A stretch of DNA of 64,000 nucleotides from Bacilli bacterium (GCA_017484065.1 JAFUTX010000021.1:1-64000); one strand, 5' to 3'; counted from the first letter of the stretch, positions 34,274 to 44,450 are shown. Numbers and translations: made by a program. The notes: generated from the letters alone by a model not told the origin.

Positions 34274-34546
34274 ATGAATCCAGAATCTATTATATCTAAA
34301 GGAATATCTATTCCTAAAATAATAAGTGGTTTGGGTAAAACACTTAGTGTTGCTAATCGTGTTATACCATTATATAAACAAGCAAAACCAATGGTTCAAA
34401 ATGCAAAAAAAGCTTTTAATATTCTTAAGGAGTTTAAAAATACATCAACAACCTCTAATGAATTTAGTAAAAACATAGCAAAAAAAGTAACAGCTACCCC
34501 TATAAAAAATACTGCAAATAGTATTAAACCACGTTTTTTTCAATAA
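34274..34546 (+). CDS. YqfQ/VrrA-like small protein
   Basis: A 90-residue protein with the segment GLGKTLSVANRVIPLYKQAKPMVQNAKKAFNIL, much like the YqfQ (VrrA) family, whose Bacillus gene is in the same neighbourhood as sigA, dnaG and trmK. That synteny recurs here, with trmK convergent 8 bases away. YqfQ-type proteins are found in spores; the role is unclear. AGGTGA lies 9 bases before the ATG. The rest is Thr/Lys-rich and disordered. Confidence 0.65.
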   Translation: MNPESIISKGISIPKIISGLGKTLSVANRVIPLYKQAKPMVQNAKKAFNILKEFKNTSTTSNEFSKNIAKKVTATPIKNTANSIKPRFFQ

Positions 34547-34547
34547 T

Positions 34548-34580
34548 AAAACAACTATCTATTTAAATAGTTGTTTATGT
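34548..34580. terminator. Bidirectional terminator between yqfQ-like and trmK
   Basis: A 10-bp stem (34549-34558 with 34567-34576) with an 8-base loop lies between the convergent genes and includes the trmK stop codon. T-runs are modest on both sides. Confidence 0.55.
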
Positions 34581-35193
34581 CTTTTATAATGGATTCTAAC
34601 TCTATAATTTTATTATTATGATTATTAGGTATAGTATTTATTATTTTATTGTATTTATTATTTAAGTAGTTATAATAATCTCTATTTTCAATACTATATA
34701 ATCCCAATCTTAGTTCAATATCAGTAAGTTCTTTTTGTTCATGAGTAAATACCATAATTGGATAATACTTATTGTTATCCTTTACAACAATTTCTTTATG
34801 TAGAAAATATCCATAATCTAACATTTTTCTTCTTAATAATTCGTAATCATTATTACTAGAGATAATATATTTTTTAATATCAATTGGACTATTTTTTATT
34901 ATATTTAATATAGTGTTAGTTCCCATCCCAGCAATCACTGCTGTATCAATATCTTTATCAATATTTTGCAAGCCATCAGAAATAATTACTTTTATTTTGT
35001 TGTTTAATCTTTCTTTTTCAATATTACCAATAGCATTATTTAAAGCATTTTCATTAATATCACTAGCTATTATTTTATTGCATATTTTATTTTTAGCTAA
35101 ATAAATACTTAAATACCCATGGTCACAACCAATATCAACAACTTTATCATCAATATTAATTAAAGTTGCTATCTTTAATAACTTATTATTCAT
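34555..35193 (-). CDS. trmK: tRNA (adenine-22-N1)-methyltransferase TrmK
   Basis: A 212-residue SAM-dependent methyltransferase that makes m1A22 in bacterial tRNA. The SAM-binding motif VVDIGCDHGYLSIYLA is clear, as are ASDINENAL, ISDGLQNI and the family's AGMGTNTI and SSNNDYELLRRKM segments. The start overlaps the rpoD stop by one base, giving the order dnaG-rpoD-trmK as in Bacillus. Confidence 0.92.
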   Translation of the reverse strand: MNNKLLKIATLINIDDKVVDIGCDHGYLSIYLAKNKICNKIIASDINENALNNAIGNIEKERLNNKIKVIISDGLQNIDKDIDTAVIAGMGTNTILNIIKNSPIDIKKYIISSNNDYELLRRKMLDYGYFLHKEIVVKDNNKYYPIMVFTHEQKELTDIELRLGLYSIENRDYYNYLNNKYNKIINTIPNNHNNKIIELESIIKDINNYLNR

Positions 35194-36299
35194 TATTCAG
35201 TTAAGAAATCTTTAAGTCTTTTGGCACGTGATGGATGACGCAATTTTCTTAAAGCTTTAGCTTCTATTTGACGGATTCTTTCACGTGTAACATTAAATCT
35301 TTTTCCAACTTCTTCTAATGTATGACAAGTACCATCAACAAGGCCAAATCTTAATTCTAATACTTCTTGTTCACGTTCTTGTAATGTAAGTAATACACTT
35401 TTAATTTCTTCTTTTAATATTTCGTTAGTAGCATATTCTTCTGGAGATGTTGTTTCTTTATCACGAACAAAGTCTCCTAATCTAGAATCATCTTCTTCTC
35501 CAATAGGAGTTTCAAGTGAAACTGGGTCTTGACTAATTTTAATAACTTCTCTTACCTTTTCTTCAGTAATTCCCATTTTCTTAGCAATTTCCGCTTCTGT
35601 AGGTTCTCTATTTAATTCTAGGGTTAACTGACGTTGTATTCTAGTCATTTTATTAATTGTTTCTACCATATGTACTGGTACACGTATAGTTCTTGCTTGA
35701 TCAGCTAATGCTCTAGTAATTGCTTGTCTAATCCACCAAGTAGCATAAGTTGAAAATTTATAACCTTTGTCATAATCAAATTTATCTACAGCTTTCATTA
35801 ATCCAATATTTCCTTCTTGAATTAAATCTAAGAAAAGTAATCCTCTACCTACATATCTTTTAGCAATACTTACTACTAAACGTAAATTGGACTCAGCTAA
35901 AATATTTTTAGCTTCTTCATCACCTTCAGCTACTCTTTTAGATAAAGCTAACTCTTCTTCAGTGCTAAGTAGGCTTATACGTCCTATTTCTTTTAAATAC
36001 ATTCTAACTGGATCATTAATATTAACATCTTTTGTGATTTCTTCATCATTTAATATAATCGGTTCGTCTTCATTTATATTTTTAGAATCTCCACCTTCAT
36101 TAGATGAATCTGCATCCTCTGCTGCGATTATTTGCACATCATTATCCATAAATTTATTATAGATTTCATCTAATTCGTCAGGTCCAACTTCTAAACCTTT
36201 TAAATGTTCTGCTAATTCTTCAAACGTTACATATCCTTTTTCTTTACCATTAGCTAGTAATGCGTCAATTCTTTCTTCTAAAGTTTTAATCTCACCCAT
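35193..36299 (-). CDS. rpoD: Primary sigma factor RpoD/SigA
   Basis: A 368-residue housekeeping sigma factor. It has a region 1.1-like acidic N-terminus, region 1.2 ([15 protein letters not shown]), region 2 ([24 protein letters not shown] and [18 protein letters not shown]), region 3 and region 4 ([32 protein letters not shown]). Its length matches Bacillus SigA. The gene overlaps dnaG by 8 bases and trmK by one, the classical macromolecular-synthesis operon. Confidence 0.97.
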   Translation of the reverse strand: MGEIKTLEERIDALLANGKEKGYVTFEELAEHLKGLEVGPDELDEIYNKFMDNDVQIIAAEDADSSNEGGDSKNINEDEPIILNDEEITKDVNINDPVRMYLKEIGRISLLSTEEELALSKRVAEGDEEAKNILAESNLRLVVSIAKRYVGRGLLFLDLIQEGNIGLMKAVDKFDYDKGYKFSTYATWWIRQAITRALADQARTIRVPVHMVETINKMTRIQRQLTLELNREPTEAEIAKKMGITEEKVREVIKISQDPVSLETPIGEEDDSRLGDFVRDKETTSPEEYATNEILKEEIKSVLLTLQEREQEVLELRFGLVDGTCHTLEEVGKRFNVTRERIRQIEAKALRKLRHPSRAKRLKDFLTE

Positions 36300-38031
36300 T
36301 TTTTACACTTCCTTTTTTTAACTCCGTTAACTTCTTTACTATATCAATTTTTTTATTTATATCAGTTTCGGTTTTTAAATCATTTTTTAATTTAGTTATG
36401 TCATCTTTTATATTGCGCATTTTTACCGATTTTATAAATTCTTCAAATAGTGTTTTATTCAATTCCCTAACTGTAGAGTTTTTGACTATCTCTTCTACCT
36501 CATTACCTAAACTACTATTTGTTTTAACATAAGTAATAAAATTAGCTAAATTAATAGTACCATATGTTTCATTATAGTAGACTATCATATTAGCAATATC
36601 TCGATGTACTTTTTTATCAAAAAAACCTAAATCTGCTAAATAAATATCAATATACTTGCTATCATTCATCATAAAATACAATATTTCTTGCTCTGCTTCG
36701 CTGTTCAACTCTTGTACTTTATCACTTTTTTTAGGATTTGTCACTATTTTTTGTTCATCTTTTTGCTCATTTAAAGCATTTTTTAATGTATCTATATCAA
36801 CATTATAATCATTACTTATTTTTTTCAAAGTGATTTCTTTAGATAATTCATCTTGATTACCTTTTAAACTTTCTAGAACTTGTTTAACATAAGAAACTAA
36901 ATCATTTAAATCATCCAAATTTTTATTTTGTTTTAAATAATTTAGTTTAAATTCTATGAAAGAGATTGGATTATTTAAATTATTAATTAAAGCTTCTACT
37001 CCATATTTTAAAATGTATTCATCAGCATCTTTAGCTCCGCTTATTCTAAGTACATTTGTACTAACACCGGCCTGCTCTAACATTAATCCATTATTATAAG
37101 TAGCAATAAGGCCTGCTTCATCATTATCAAACATTAATGTTACTTTTACTCTTAATTTTTTTATTATGTCTATATGGTCTTTAGTCATTGCAGTACCCAT
37201 TAATGCTACTACATTTTTAATACCATTAGCATACATTCTAATAGCATCCATATGACCTTCTACTAATATAATTTCTTTTTTTAACTTTATTGTGTCTTTA
37301 GCTCGATGATAATTAAATAGGATATTACCCTTTTTAAATATTTTAGTTTCTCTAGTATTAAAATACTTTGGTAAATTCGAATTATCATATAATCTACCTG
37401 AAAATCCAACTACTTTACCTTCTAAATTATGAATTGGAAACATAATACGATTATTAAAACTATCATAAATATTAGCACCATCAACATTAATCAAACCTAC
37501 TTCGTTAATATCTTTAATATTATAGTCTTTCTTTTGTAAGAGGTTATTTAATGTATCTCTTTGTTTTAAAGCTAATCCTAAATTAAAATCTTTAATTATA
37601 GAATCGCCTATATTTCTACTAGCTAAGTATTCTTTTGCTTCTTTTGCTTCACTAGTGTTTAGATTATTTTGATAAAACTTACAAGCAATATCCATTATTT
37701 CATATAATTTAGAATCTTTATCTTGCTTTACTCTTATATGACTGTTAAATGATAAGCCACTTTTTTGAGCTACAATTTTAACAGCTTCTATAAAAGATAC
37801 ATTTTCATAATTTTCAACAAATGTAAATACGTTACCTCCAGCCCCACACGAAAAACATTTATATACCTGTTTTTCTTTAGAAACGCTCATACTTGGTGAA
37901 TGATCATCATGAAAAGGACACACGCCAAAAAAATTTTTACCTTTCTGAGTCAAAGGTATATAACTAGCTATTACATCAACTATATCTGCCTGTGCTTGAA
38001 TATTATTTATTTCGTTAGTATTATCAGACAT
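36292..38031 (-). CDS. dnaG: DNA primase DnaG
   Basis: A 579-residue primase that lays down RNA primers at the replication fork. The CHC2 zinc finger ([10 protein letters not shown] with [11 protein letters not shown]) is at residues ~37-65, the Toprim domain has VEGHMDA and MFDNDEAG, and a C-terminal helicase-binding domain follows. I start it at ATG 38031, since GAGGGAG lies 8 bases upstream; the frame is open for 31 more codons but these look non-coding. It heads the dnaG-rpoD-trmK operon. Confidence 0.95.
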   Translation of the reverse strand: MSDNTNEINNIQAQADIVDVIASYIPLTQKGKNFFGVCPFHDDHSPSMSVSKEKQVYKCFSCGAGGNVFTFVENYENVSFIEAVKIVAQKSGLSFNSHIRVKQDKDSKLYEIMDIACKFYQNNLNTSEAKEAKEYLASRNIGDSIIKDFNLGLALKQRDTLNNLLQKKDYNIKDINEVGLINVDGANIYDSFNNRIMFPIHNLEGKVVGFSGRLYDNSNLPKYFNTRETKIFKKGNILFNYHRAKDTIKLKKEIILVEGHMDAIRMYANGIKNVVALMGTAMTKDHIDIIKKLRVKVTLMFDNDEAGLIATYNNGLMLEQAGVSTNVLRISGAKDADEYILKYGVEALINNLNNPISFIEFKLNYLKQNKNLDDLNDLVSYVKQVLESLKGNQDELSKEITLKKISNDYNVDIDTLKNALNEQKDEQKIVTNPKKSDKVQELNSEAEQEILYFMMNDSKYIDIYLADLGFFDKKVHRDIANMIVYYNETYGTINLANFITYVKTNSSLGNEVEEIVKNSTVRELNKTLFEEFIKSVKMRNIKDDITKLKNDLKTETDINKKIDIVKKLTELKKGSVKNG

Positions 38032-38054
38032 AAAAATACTCCCTCTAATAATAT

Positions 38055-38088
38055 ATATTACCACAATGTGTCGAAATTCCCCTAAAAA
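38055..38088 (-). promoter_or_regulatory. AGGGGA box upstream of dnaG
   Basis: On the minus strand TTTTTAGGGGA (38078-38088) precedes TAATAT (38055-38060) by 17 bases. It resembles the boxes at 202-236 and 63109-63143. Confidence 0.35.
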
Positions 38089-38091
38089 ATA

Positions 38092-38124
38092 TAAAAAAAT
38101 GCATATTTTTTGTAAAATATGCAT
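38092..38124 (-). terminator. Minus-strand terminator upstream of dnaG
   Basis: A perfect 11-bp stem (38099-38109 with 38114-38124) around a 4-base loop is followed on the minus strand by a T-run (38092-38098). It would stop transcription arriving from the sortase side before the dnaG promoter. Confidence 0.7.
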
Positions 38125-38178
38125 AAAATTAGTTATAAATTATATCTTTTTTTAAATTTTTCTATTTGAGATAAACCA

Positions 38179-38232
38179 CTATAATTCTTTTTTAATACAT
38201 TCAACAACTTTCATGCAAGTAGTTTCATACAT
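38179..38232 (-). CDS. Possible 17-residue peptide between two terminators
   Basis: A short frame (MYETTCMKVVECIKKEL) with two Cys starts at 38232. AAGGGTG, which lies inside the hairpin of the upstream terminator, sits 6 bases before the ATG. It occupies the ~110 bases between two minus-strand terminators. It may be a real peptide, part of a small RNA, or chance. Confidence 0.25.
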   Translation of the reverse strand: MYETTCMKVVECIKKEL

Positions 38233-38233
38233 A

Positions 38234-38261
38234 AAAACACCCTTTCAATGGAGGGTGTTTT
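38234..38261 (-). terminator. Terminator after the sortase gene
   Basis: A 10-bp stem (38234-38243 with 38252-38261) with an 8-base loop lies 19 bases past the sortase stop and is followed on the minus strand by T. Confidence 0.7.
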
Positions 38262-38279
38262 AACATATTTTTTTATTTA

Positions 38280-38798
38280 CTACAATGTTTTTCCAATGTA
38301 AACAATTTGTTTTGATTTATCAATTTGATCGCAAGTTATTAAAACTATTGTTTTATTAGAGTAAACTGGTAATTTAATATAACCTGTTTTTTCTATCTTA
38401 TAATAATCTGTTATTTTATAAATATATGTTTTATTATCATATATCAATTTAATTTCATCATTTATTCTCAAATCAATTAAATCATTAAATAAAGCTTTAT
38501 TAGAGTTGCCAGAATGCCCTGCTATCATAAGTAAATTGCTCTTATCAGGATAATCAGTATTCTTAATAATTTCTAAACCATACTTTAAGTTATTATACTT
38601 ATTATTAACTTCATATAATACATGCTTAAAATTAATTTTATCAATAATTAACATATTATTAGAAATAATGTTTTTAACGCAATATGTATCCGTAGTAACA
38701 TAATCACTATTGTATTTATAGTAAATAGTTTTAAAACTAGTAATAAGAAATATTAAACCTATAATAACAAGAATTTTACTTAATTTTTTTAAGTACAT
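38280..38798 (-). CDS. Sortase with atypical arginine position
   Basis: A 172-residue sortase with one N-terminal membrane anchor (~8-26). The catalytic His is in LMIAGHSG and the Cys in LITCDQ. The usual catalytic Arg, expected just before the last strand (R-[IL]-V), appears to be Gln in KSKQIVYIG, with Lys beside it. The gene overlaps the end of the thioester adhesin gene by 23 bases, so this protein is the obvious candidate to anchor or polymerise that adhesin at the cell wall. Whether it is active without the Arg is open. Confidence 0.8.
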   Translation of the reverse strand: MYLKKLSKILVIIGLIFLITSFKTIYYKYNSDYVTTDTYCVKNIISNNMLIIDKINFKHVLYEVNNKYNNLKYGLEIIKNTDYPDKSNLLMIAGHSGNSNKALFNDLIDLRINDEIKLIYDNKTYIYKITDYYKIEKTGYIKLPVYSNKTIVLITCDQIDKSKQIVYIGKTL

Positions 38799-40605
38799 AT
38801 ATTATACCTAGTATAATAATGATATAGAATGTTTTATTAGAATTCGATAAAGTATTAGGTATATGATAAGTGATAGTTTTTTCTATAGTATTCTTTATAG
38901 GTTCTACAATCGGTTCTTTTATTAATTCAGTTTCTTTTTCTATCTTTTTAGACTTTAATTGATTGTAAAATATTATCTCATAATCAATTGGAGTATCTTG
39001 ATCAATACGAAAATAATATTTGTTAGGATTTAGCTCATACAAATCATTACTAGCTATTTCTTCTAAATAGTAATCACCATATGGTAAATTTAAAGAGAAC
39101 TTTCCTTCTTTATCAGTAACAAAAGTTGTTTTGTTATCTATATTAATAAAGCTATTAGTAAAATAACTAAAAATTTTAAATTTAAAGCCTTCAGTTAAAG
39201 TTAGCTTTGTATCAGAATCTTTTTTGATAATAGATACTTGTTTTTTTATTTGTTTATCATATAATTTATAACTATATGTAGTTGGAAATTCTTCATTAAC
39301 ATCAATAATAAAATCATCTATTTTTTGAAAGCCAAAACTACTATTTAACTGTGTTACTTGATACTTACCATAATCAAGTTCAAAAGTTGTTTCACCTTTT
39401 TTATTAGTTGTTACAATTATCTCTTTATTATTACTAATTCTTGTCACTTTAAATGAAATATCTTTTTCTTTAATATTTTTGCCATCAATAGTTTTATATT
39501 TAATAAATTTAATATTTCTTTTTATAACTTGTTCTTGTAAGTTAACTGTAGTTACATTATTATCATTAACCTCAAAATAATGTTTTTCTTGATCTAATTC
39601 GTATCCAGTACTTGCTTTAATCTCTTTAAAGTAATATCTACCAGGATTCATAAAATCACTTATACCATAACCATCACTATTAGTAGTAATACTACTTACA
39701 TAGTTATCATTAGTATCATAAATAGCATATACTGCTTGATTAAGATTAGCATCTATTCTATTAATATTTTCACTATCATTTTTATATAATTCTACTCTAC
39801 CACCTTTTACATGAACATTAATATTTATTGTGTTGGATATCGGAGATGGAGCATTAATTATTTTTTGGTAAGATTCATAATAATAAATCTTAGGTAAGTA
39901 ACCATTATTATCATTATTAGTTAAAGTAATTGTATAATCACCTGGGACATTGCTACTAAAATAGATTTTATTATTATCTATATAAGCATTTATATCGTTT
40001 CTAATAAATTTATAATTAGCTAAGGAGTTGTTAGTATCCTCTATTACTTTTTGCTCATTAATATTGATATTATAAGAATAATTATCATTACTAATATTTG
40101 GTACTTTCTTATTATTTTCAATTAAATTATTAATTTCATCCATTTCAGCTTTAAATTTATCAGGTACTACTGCTCCTACACTAGTATTTGTAAATTCAAT
40201 CTTCCAATCACTTGGATTAGTTTCATTCCATATCATTACTTGAGTTACTCCATACCAATAACTTTCAGTATGATTACCATAACCATATCCATAATAAGCA
40301 ATATTAGCAATTCTTTCCCATTTTTCCTTGCTATATCCCACTACATTATATGGTTCATTACTTTCTTCAAAATATTCATGGTATTGAATCATTGGATTAC
40401 GCATTTCCAAACAATAATATACACCATTATCTAAAGTACTAGTTATTTGCCCAACCGAACGATAAACTGTACCATCTGGACGTGTAACTTTCAAATATAC
40501 ACCTTCGCTTTTAAGCCCGGAATAAAAAATATTTCCGGCATTTACAACTAAACTATTAAAACCTACTGCTAATAACAACAAAAAAACTTTTATGATTTTT
40601 TTCAT
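38776..40605 (-). CDS. Thioester-domain adhesin with Cna-B/SpaA repeats
   Basis: A 609-residue surface protein: a signal peptide (~1-23), then a thioester domain with the Cys in VYYCLEM and the Gln in GVTQVMIWNE, which can form an internal thioester to bond host targets. Three SpaA/Cna-B-type modules follow (~270-350, ~360-440, ~450-540), likely stabilised by Lys-Asn isopeptide bonds. It ends with IPNTL, a hydrophobic helix and KKIK, a sortase signal variant. ATG 40605 is preferred over an upstream TTG that overlaps the AAAAGG site. The sortase gene overlaps the 3' end. Confidence 0.85.
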   Translation of the reverse strand: MKKIIKVFLLLLAVGFNSLVVNAGNIFYSGLKSEGVYLKVTRPDGTVYRSVGQITSTLDNGVYYCLEMRNPMIQYHEYFEESNEPYNVVGYSKEKWERIANIAYYGYGYGNHTESYWYGVTQVMIWNETNPSDWKIEFTNTSVGAVVPDKFKAEMDEINNLIENNKKVPNISNDNYSYNININEQKVIEDTNNSLANYKFIRNDINAYIDNNKIYFSSNVPGDYTITLTNNDNNGYLPKIYYYESYQKIINAPSPISNTININVHVKGGRVELYKNDSENINRIDANLNQAVYAIYDTNDNYVSSITTNSDGYGISDFMNPGRYYFKEIKASTGYELDQEKHYFEVNDNNVTTVNLQEQVIKRNIKFIKYKTIDGKNIKEKDISFKVTRISNNKEIIVTTNKKGETTFELDYGKYQVTQLNSSFGFQKIDDFIIDVNEEFPTTYSYKLYDKQIKKQVSIIKKDSDTKLTLTEGFKFKIFSYFTNSFINIDNKTTFVTDKEGKFSLNLPYGDYYLEEIASNDLYELNPNKYYFRIDQDTPIDYEIIFYNQLKSKKIEKETELIKEPIVEPIKNTIEKTITYHIPNTLSNSNKTFYIIIILGIIYVLKKIK

Positions 40606-40651
40606 CTTTTTCCTTTTCAAAAGTGAGCAAAGATACTATATCATAAAAGTT

Positions 40652-41545
40652 TTAATTCTTTTGTCGAATTTTGTTAAAAACGTTAATTTTTGTGAAATTT
40701 ATTATAAAACTAACTAATAAAATAGCTAAATATATACCTTCATGGCTATTAATTAGTCTTGTAAATAGAAAACTCAATAAACCTATTAGTACGCTATATA
40801 AGATTTTACTATACTTTTTATATGGAGAATTAATACTATCTGTAGCTATAAATACAGAGGCAAATACTAAAGTACCAGTAGTTAATTCATTTAATAAAGG
40901 CTTATACTCATTAGATATTGCAAAATAAATTAGTCCACAAATAGTATATGTTGCAATAATCATTAAAGGTATGTCCTTTTTATAGAAATTATTAAATGAT
41001 AAGTAAATATATGCAAGTATACTAATAAAAGTATTAGAAATGCATATTCCACTTACTCCTCTTCCAAATAATACATCAAAATAGCTATATGAATATTTAT
41101 CTGATAATTCTAAAGGATTAGCATAGCTATATTTATTTAATACTAATAATGCAATAACTGTAAGTAGTCTAATTAAGCACATTTTATTAAAATCAAATTT
41201 AATTTCAAATAGTTGACAAGCACCAAGTATCAAAGATAGTATTATTATGAATATAAATATATTTAAATTAAACGAAACTGTCATTCCAATTATAATACCA
41301 TAAAGCATATTATAATTAAGCTCTTTTTTCTTTGTAAAGATATAATTAATAAAATATCCAATTAAGCCACCTAGTAATGGATAAAGAACTGGATAAATCA
41401 CTTTAATTAAGCTTATATATCCTTCTTTGTATAATACAACACCATTTTTATATAATCCATAAATAATTAATGGAATTAATACTACTAAATAATCCAATAT
41501 TATTTTCTTATAATCTATTTCGTGATGTAAATAAGGTTTATTCAT
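40652..41545 (-). CDS. rnfD: RnfD-like membrane protein
   Basis: A 297-residue integral membrane protein of the RnfD/NqrB family, with about nine helices. Family segments such as GTLVFASVFIATDSINSPY and the C-terminal HEGIYLAILL are clear. The place where RnfD carries covalently bound FMN on Thr (A-T-P-L) seems to be YANPLEL, with Asn instead of Thr. GAGGTGA lies 5 bases before ATG 41545; the gene overlaps rnfC by 8 bases. No rnfG, E, A or B is present in the window, so the usual ion-pumping Rnf complex is not encoded here. Confidence 0.75.
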   Translation of the reverse strand: MNKPYLHHEIDYKKIILDYLVVLIPLIIYGLYKNGVVLYKEGYISLIKVIYPVLYPLLGGLIGYFINYIFTKKKELNYNMLYGIIIGMTVSFNLNIFIFIIILSLILGACQLFEIKFDFNKMCLIRLLTVIALLVLNKYSYANPLELSDKYSYSYFDVLFGRGVSGICISNTFISILAYIYLSFNNFYKKDIPLMIIATYTICGLIYFAISNEYKPLLNELTTGTLVFASVFIATDSINSPYKKYSKILYSVLIGLLSFLFTRLINSHEGIYLAILLVSFIINFTKINVFNKIRQKN

Positions 41546-42725
41546 GATCTTCACCTCTTACTTTACCGCATAAATCAATATATGAAGGACATATATAATT
41601 ACATAAACCACAATTTATACATTTCTCTCTATTTTTACTTTCATCACTATGTAGTATCTCTTCAGGATTGATATTCATTGGACATATTTCACTACATTTA
41701 CCACATTTTATACATTTAATCTCGTTACATTCTTTAATTTTAGTAAATACAATTCCTTGCAAATTTTCAGTTACAATTAGTTTTTTATAATCAACTATTG
41801 TTCCAGCCATTAATCCATTGCTAATACAACTAACTCCATCTTTTAATTTAATATTGTCTTTTACTAAATCACCAATATTAGTACCAATTTTAACATTAAA
41901 TACTTGAGGATTAATTACTCCATCTCCGCTTACTGTTATAAGTTTTTCACTAATAGAGCGATTTCTCTTTATAATATTGTATAGTTTATAGATATCATGG
42001 ATATTTAAATGTAGAACCTTATTACTGTCAATACTTAAATGTTTTAATAGTAAATTTCTTTTGCCTAACAAATATAAATCAGGTACTAAAACAACTTTAA
42101 TATTAGGATATGTTCCTAATACATTGTTATAACACTCTATATTATCTCTATCAATGTTTTTAAAAACTAACTTAGCATTTTTAATATTTAAAATACCCAT
42201 TAATGCGGATATCATTTCTAATATTTCATTTATATAAGTTCTTGCCTCAAACTCTTCTGAAACGATATATGGTTCATCTTCTACACAATTAATTATTAAA
42301 GTATTAGTATTTACTTTTTCTTTAAATAAATCATATAGAGATTCATTATTATCGTTATATACATGTTTATTTTTCATTATTTCTAATAATTCTTCGAATG
42401 ATATATTATTTAAAGTTTTTCTACTGGCATTTCTTTTAAACATTCTTTCTTTAAAATCATTTTCAATTACTAAACATCTAGATTTAATTCCATTATATAA
42501 AACACAATCAGTCATACCTACTACTACTCCGGATATTGGACATGTAATAGTATTTTCTTTATTAATAAGAATTACTTGTTCTTTTCTAACTATTTCTTTA
42601 TTTTTAACTAGTAATTTATAATCTTTTAATATTGGAATATAAACATAATCTGGATTCAAATAATTATTTATATTACTAGATACTTTAATATTATAATCTT
42701 TATTAAGTGTAATTAAACTACTCAT
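41538..42725 (-). CDS. rnfC: RnfC-like iron-sulphur protein
   Basis: A 395-residue protein of the RnfC family: an N-terminal barrel (ITCPISGVVVGMTD), the NADH/FMN-domain segment with IINCVEDEPYIVSEE, an SLBB-like stretch (KIGTNIGDLVKDN) and two C-terminal 4Fe-4S motifs (CIKCGKCSEICP and CINCGLCNYICP). It would pass electrons from a soluble donor to the membrane partner encoded by the overlapping rnfD. It is shorter than typical RnfC (440+). A promoter with TATAAT and AGGTGG precedes the ATG. Confidence 0.85.
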   Translation of the reverse strand: MSSLITLNKDYNIKVSSNINNYLNPDYVYIPILKDYKLLVKNKEIVRKEQVILINKENTITCPISGVVVGMTDCVLYNGIKSRCLVIENDFKERMFKRNASRKTLNNISFEELLEIMKNKHVYNDNNESLYDLFKEKVNTNTLIINCVEDEPYIVSEEFEARTYINEILEMISALMGILNIKNAKLVFKNIDRDNIECYNNVLGTYPNIKVVLVPDLYLLGKRNLLLKHLSIDSNKVLHLNIHDIYKLYNIIKRNRSISEKLITVSGDGVINPQVFNVKIGTNIGDLVKDNIKLKDGVSCISNGLMAGTIVDYKKLIVTENLQGIVFTKIKECNEIKCIKCGKCSEICPMNINPEEILHSDESKNREKCINCGLCNYICPSYIDLCGKVRGEDHE

Positions 42726-42792
42726 GCTACCACCTAGTATACATTATACAATAGATATTAAAATTTAGAAAGTGGTTATTTTGCTATATACA

Positions 42793-42827
42793 ATAAAAAA
42801 AGAAATAATCGTTTTTAATTATTTCTT
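42793..42827 (-). terminator. Terminator after the surface protein gene
   Basis: A 10-bp stem (42800-42809 with 42818-42827) with a run of T on the minus strand overlaps the stop codon of the upstream minus-strand gene. Confidence 0.75.
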
Positions 42828-44450
42828 TCTTCTAAATAAGATAAAGAATAATATTCCTACTAATAAGATAACTCCTACTGTAACATATATCCAAGTATAA
42901 TTACTTTTCTTTTCTTCTTTTGAAGTACTATCTATTTTAGTTGTAGCTTCATTTTTAGTATTATCTTCATTTTCTTTAGTAGTAGTTGTTTCATCTTTAT
43001 CAGATTTCTTTTCTTTCTTTTCTTTAACTAATAATGCAGTTTTATTTTTACTGCTATTACTCTTGTCTTTTTTAGATTCAGTATTATCATGCTTTTTATT
43101 AGATGATTTACTTGTATCTTTATGTTTTTTATTAGTTTTTTCAGTAGTACTAACTTGAGATGTTTCTGTTACTTCTCCTACTCCAGTATCCTCAGTAGTT
43201 TCTTCACTTACTTTAACTGCTACTATATCTTTATTCAAATAGATAAAATCATTATATATAAGGTTATCTTCTTTTAAAGTTTCTTCTATACCATCTAAAT
43301 ATAGTTTAACATCATCTGTAAAACTATATCCATTCAAAGCTTTTATTGCTATAGCATATTGATAAGTAATATCTGCAACTATTTCTTTGAGATCCTTAAG
43401 ATATATATATTTTTCAAATCCTTCAGGAATATCGCTTCTACTTAAATAAAGTTGTTCTTCATCTTGGTAATATATAGATTCAAAATCTACTTTATAAGCA
43501 TTACTATTACTTGTAGCATTATATGTAATATTTCCTTCAGTTAAAGTTGTCTTAGCATTTTCTATTCTAATTTCACTAATATCATATGTACTATCTGTTG
43601 GTGTAACAGAATATACTTCATAAGCACAAATAGACATTGTTCCGTTATTAATTGATATATTAACTAAGAAATCTTTATTAGATTTACCATTAACTATTAT
43701 AGCGGCATTATCACTTAAAATATATCCTTTATCAAAAGTTGCATCAAAAGCATAATTGTAAGTTTCTCTGTTAACGATCCATTCGATTGTAAATTCATTA
43801 CTACTATTATATTCAACATTACTTGAATAGTCATCATAATAGTTATTAACCCAATACTCATTATCTAATGTAACATTTTTACTTAAAACTGTTCCATTAA
43901 AGGTTGGTAAAGAACCTATAATTAAGTTATCGTCAATATTAAGTTCGATACTATCAATTATATTAAAATTAGATGTTTCGTTAACTTCTAAATTCATTAC
44001 ATGTTCAGTTTTAACATAAACAGTAGCATTACCTTGTGATAATGTTAAATTACGAGCTGCAACTAAATCGTTTTGATAATCACCTTCGCTAGTTACAATA
44101 GCATCTTCACTTAATTCTACTCTATCTAAATAATCAGTAATTGTTTCTAATTCAGTTACATTAGGGTTTTCAACTAACTTATTTTTAGCCCATTTAGTTA
44201 ATTGATTTTTAGTAGAACTAATCATTTTAGAATATTCATCTAAAGTATCTGGTTTGTAATTAAACCCATTATAACTATTATCATTATCATCACTACGGAA
44301 ATAGTAATTAGTATTATCATTTGTGTTAAATACTTTACCTTTTACATTAACAGCAAATTGATCTTCAAATACTACTTCTACTCCTTCTGCAAATACATGC
44401 ATTGGTATTAAAAATAAACATAATACTAATACTTTAAATAATCTTTTCAT
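42819..44450 (-). CDS. Exported membrane-anchored surface protein, Lys/Thr-rich stalk
   Basis: A 543-residue protein: a signal peptide (~1-22, ending VFAEG), an extracellular beta-rich region (~25-400) of no recognised family, a Lys/Glu/Ser/Thr-rich disordered stalk (~405-510) and a C-terminal membrane helix followed by RRKK. No LPxTG-like motif is seen, so it is probably held by its membrane helix. ATG 44450 has GGGAGG 8 bases before it, and an upstream in-frame ATG (44468) lies ahead of that site. It may present the domain beyond the cell wall. Confidence 0.7.
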   Translation of the reverse strand: MKRLFKVLVLCLFLIPMHVFAEGVEVVFEDQFAVNVKGKVFNTNDNTNYYFRSDDNDNSYNGFNYKPDTLDEYSKMISSTKNQLTKWAKNKLVENPNVTELETITDYLDRVELSEDAIVTSEGDYQNDLVAARNLTLSQGNATVYVKTEHVMNLEVNETSNFNIIDSIELNIDDNLIIGSLPTFNGTVLSKNVTLDNEYWVNNYYDDYSSNVEYNSSNEFTIEWIVNRETYNYAFDATFDKGYILSDNAAIIVNGKSNKDFLVNISINNGTMSICAYEVYSVTPTDSTYDISEIRIENAKTTLTEGNITYNATSNSNAYKVDFESIYYQDEEQLYLSRSDIPEGFEKYIYLKDLKEIVADITYQYAIAIKALNGYSFTDDVKLYLDGIEETLKEDNLIYNDFIYLNKDIVAVKVSEETTEDTGVGEVTETSQVSTTEKTNKKHKDTSKSSNKKHDNTESKKDKSNSSKNKTALLVKEKKEKKSDKDETTTTKENEDNTKNEATTKIDSTSKEEKKSNYTWIYVTVGVILLVGILFFILFRRKK

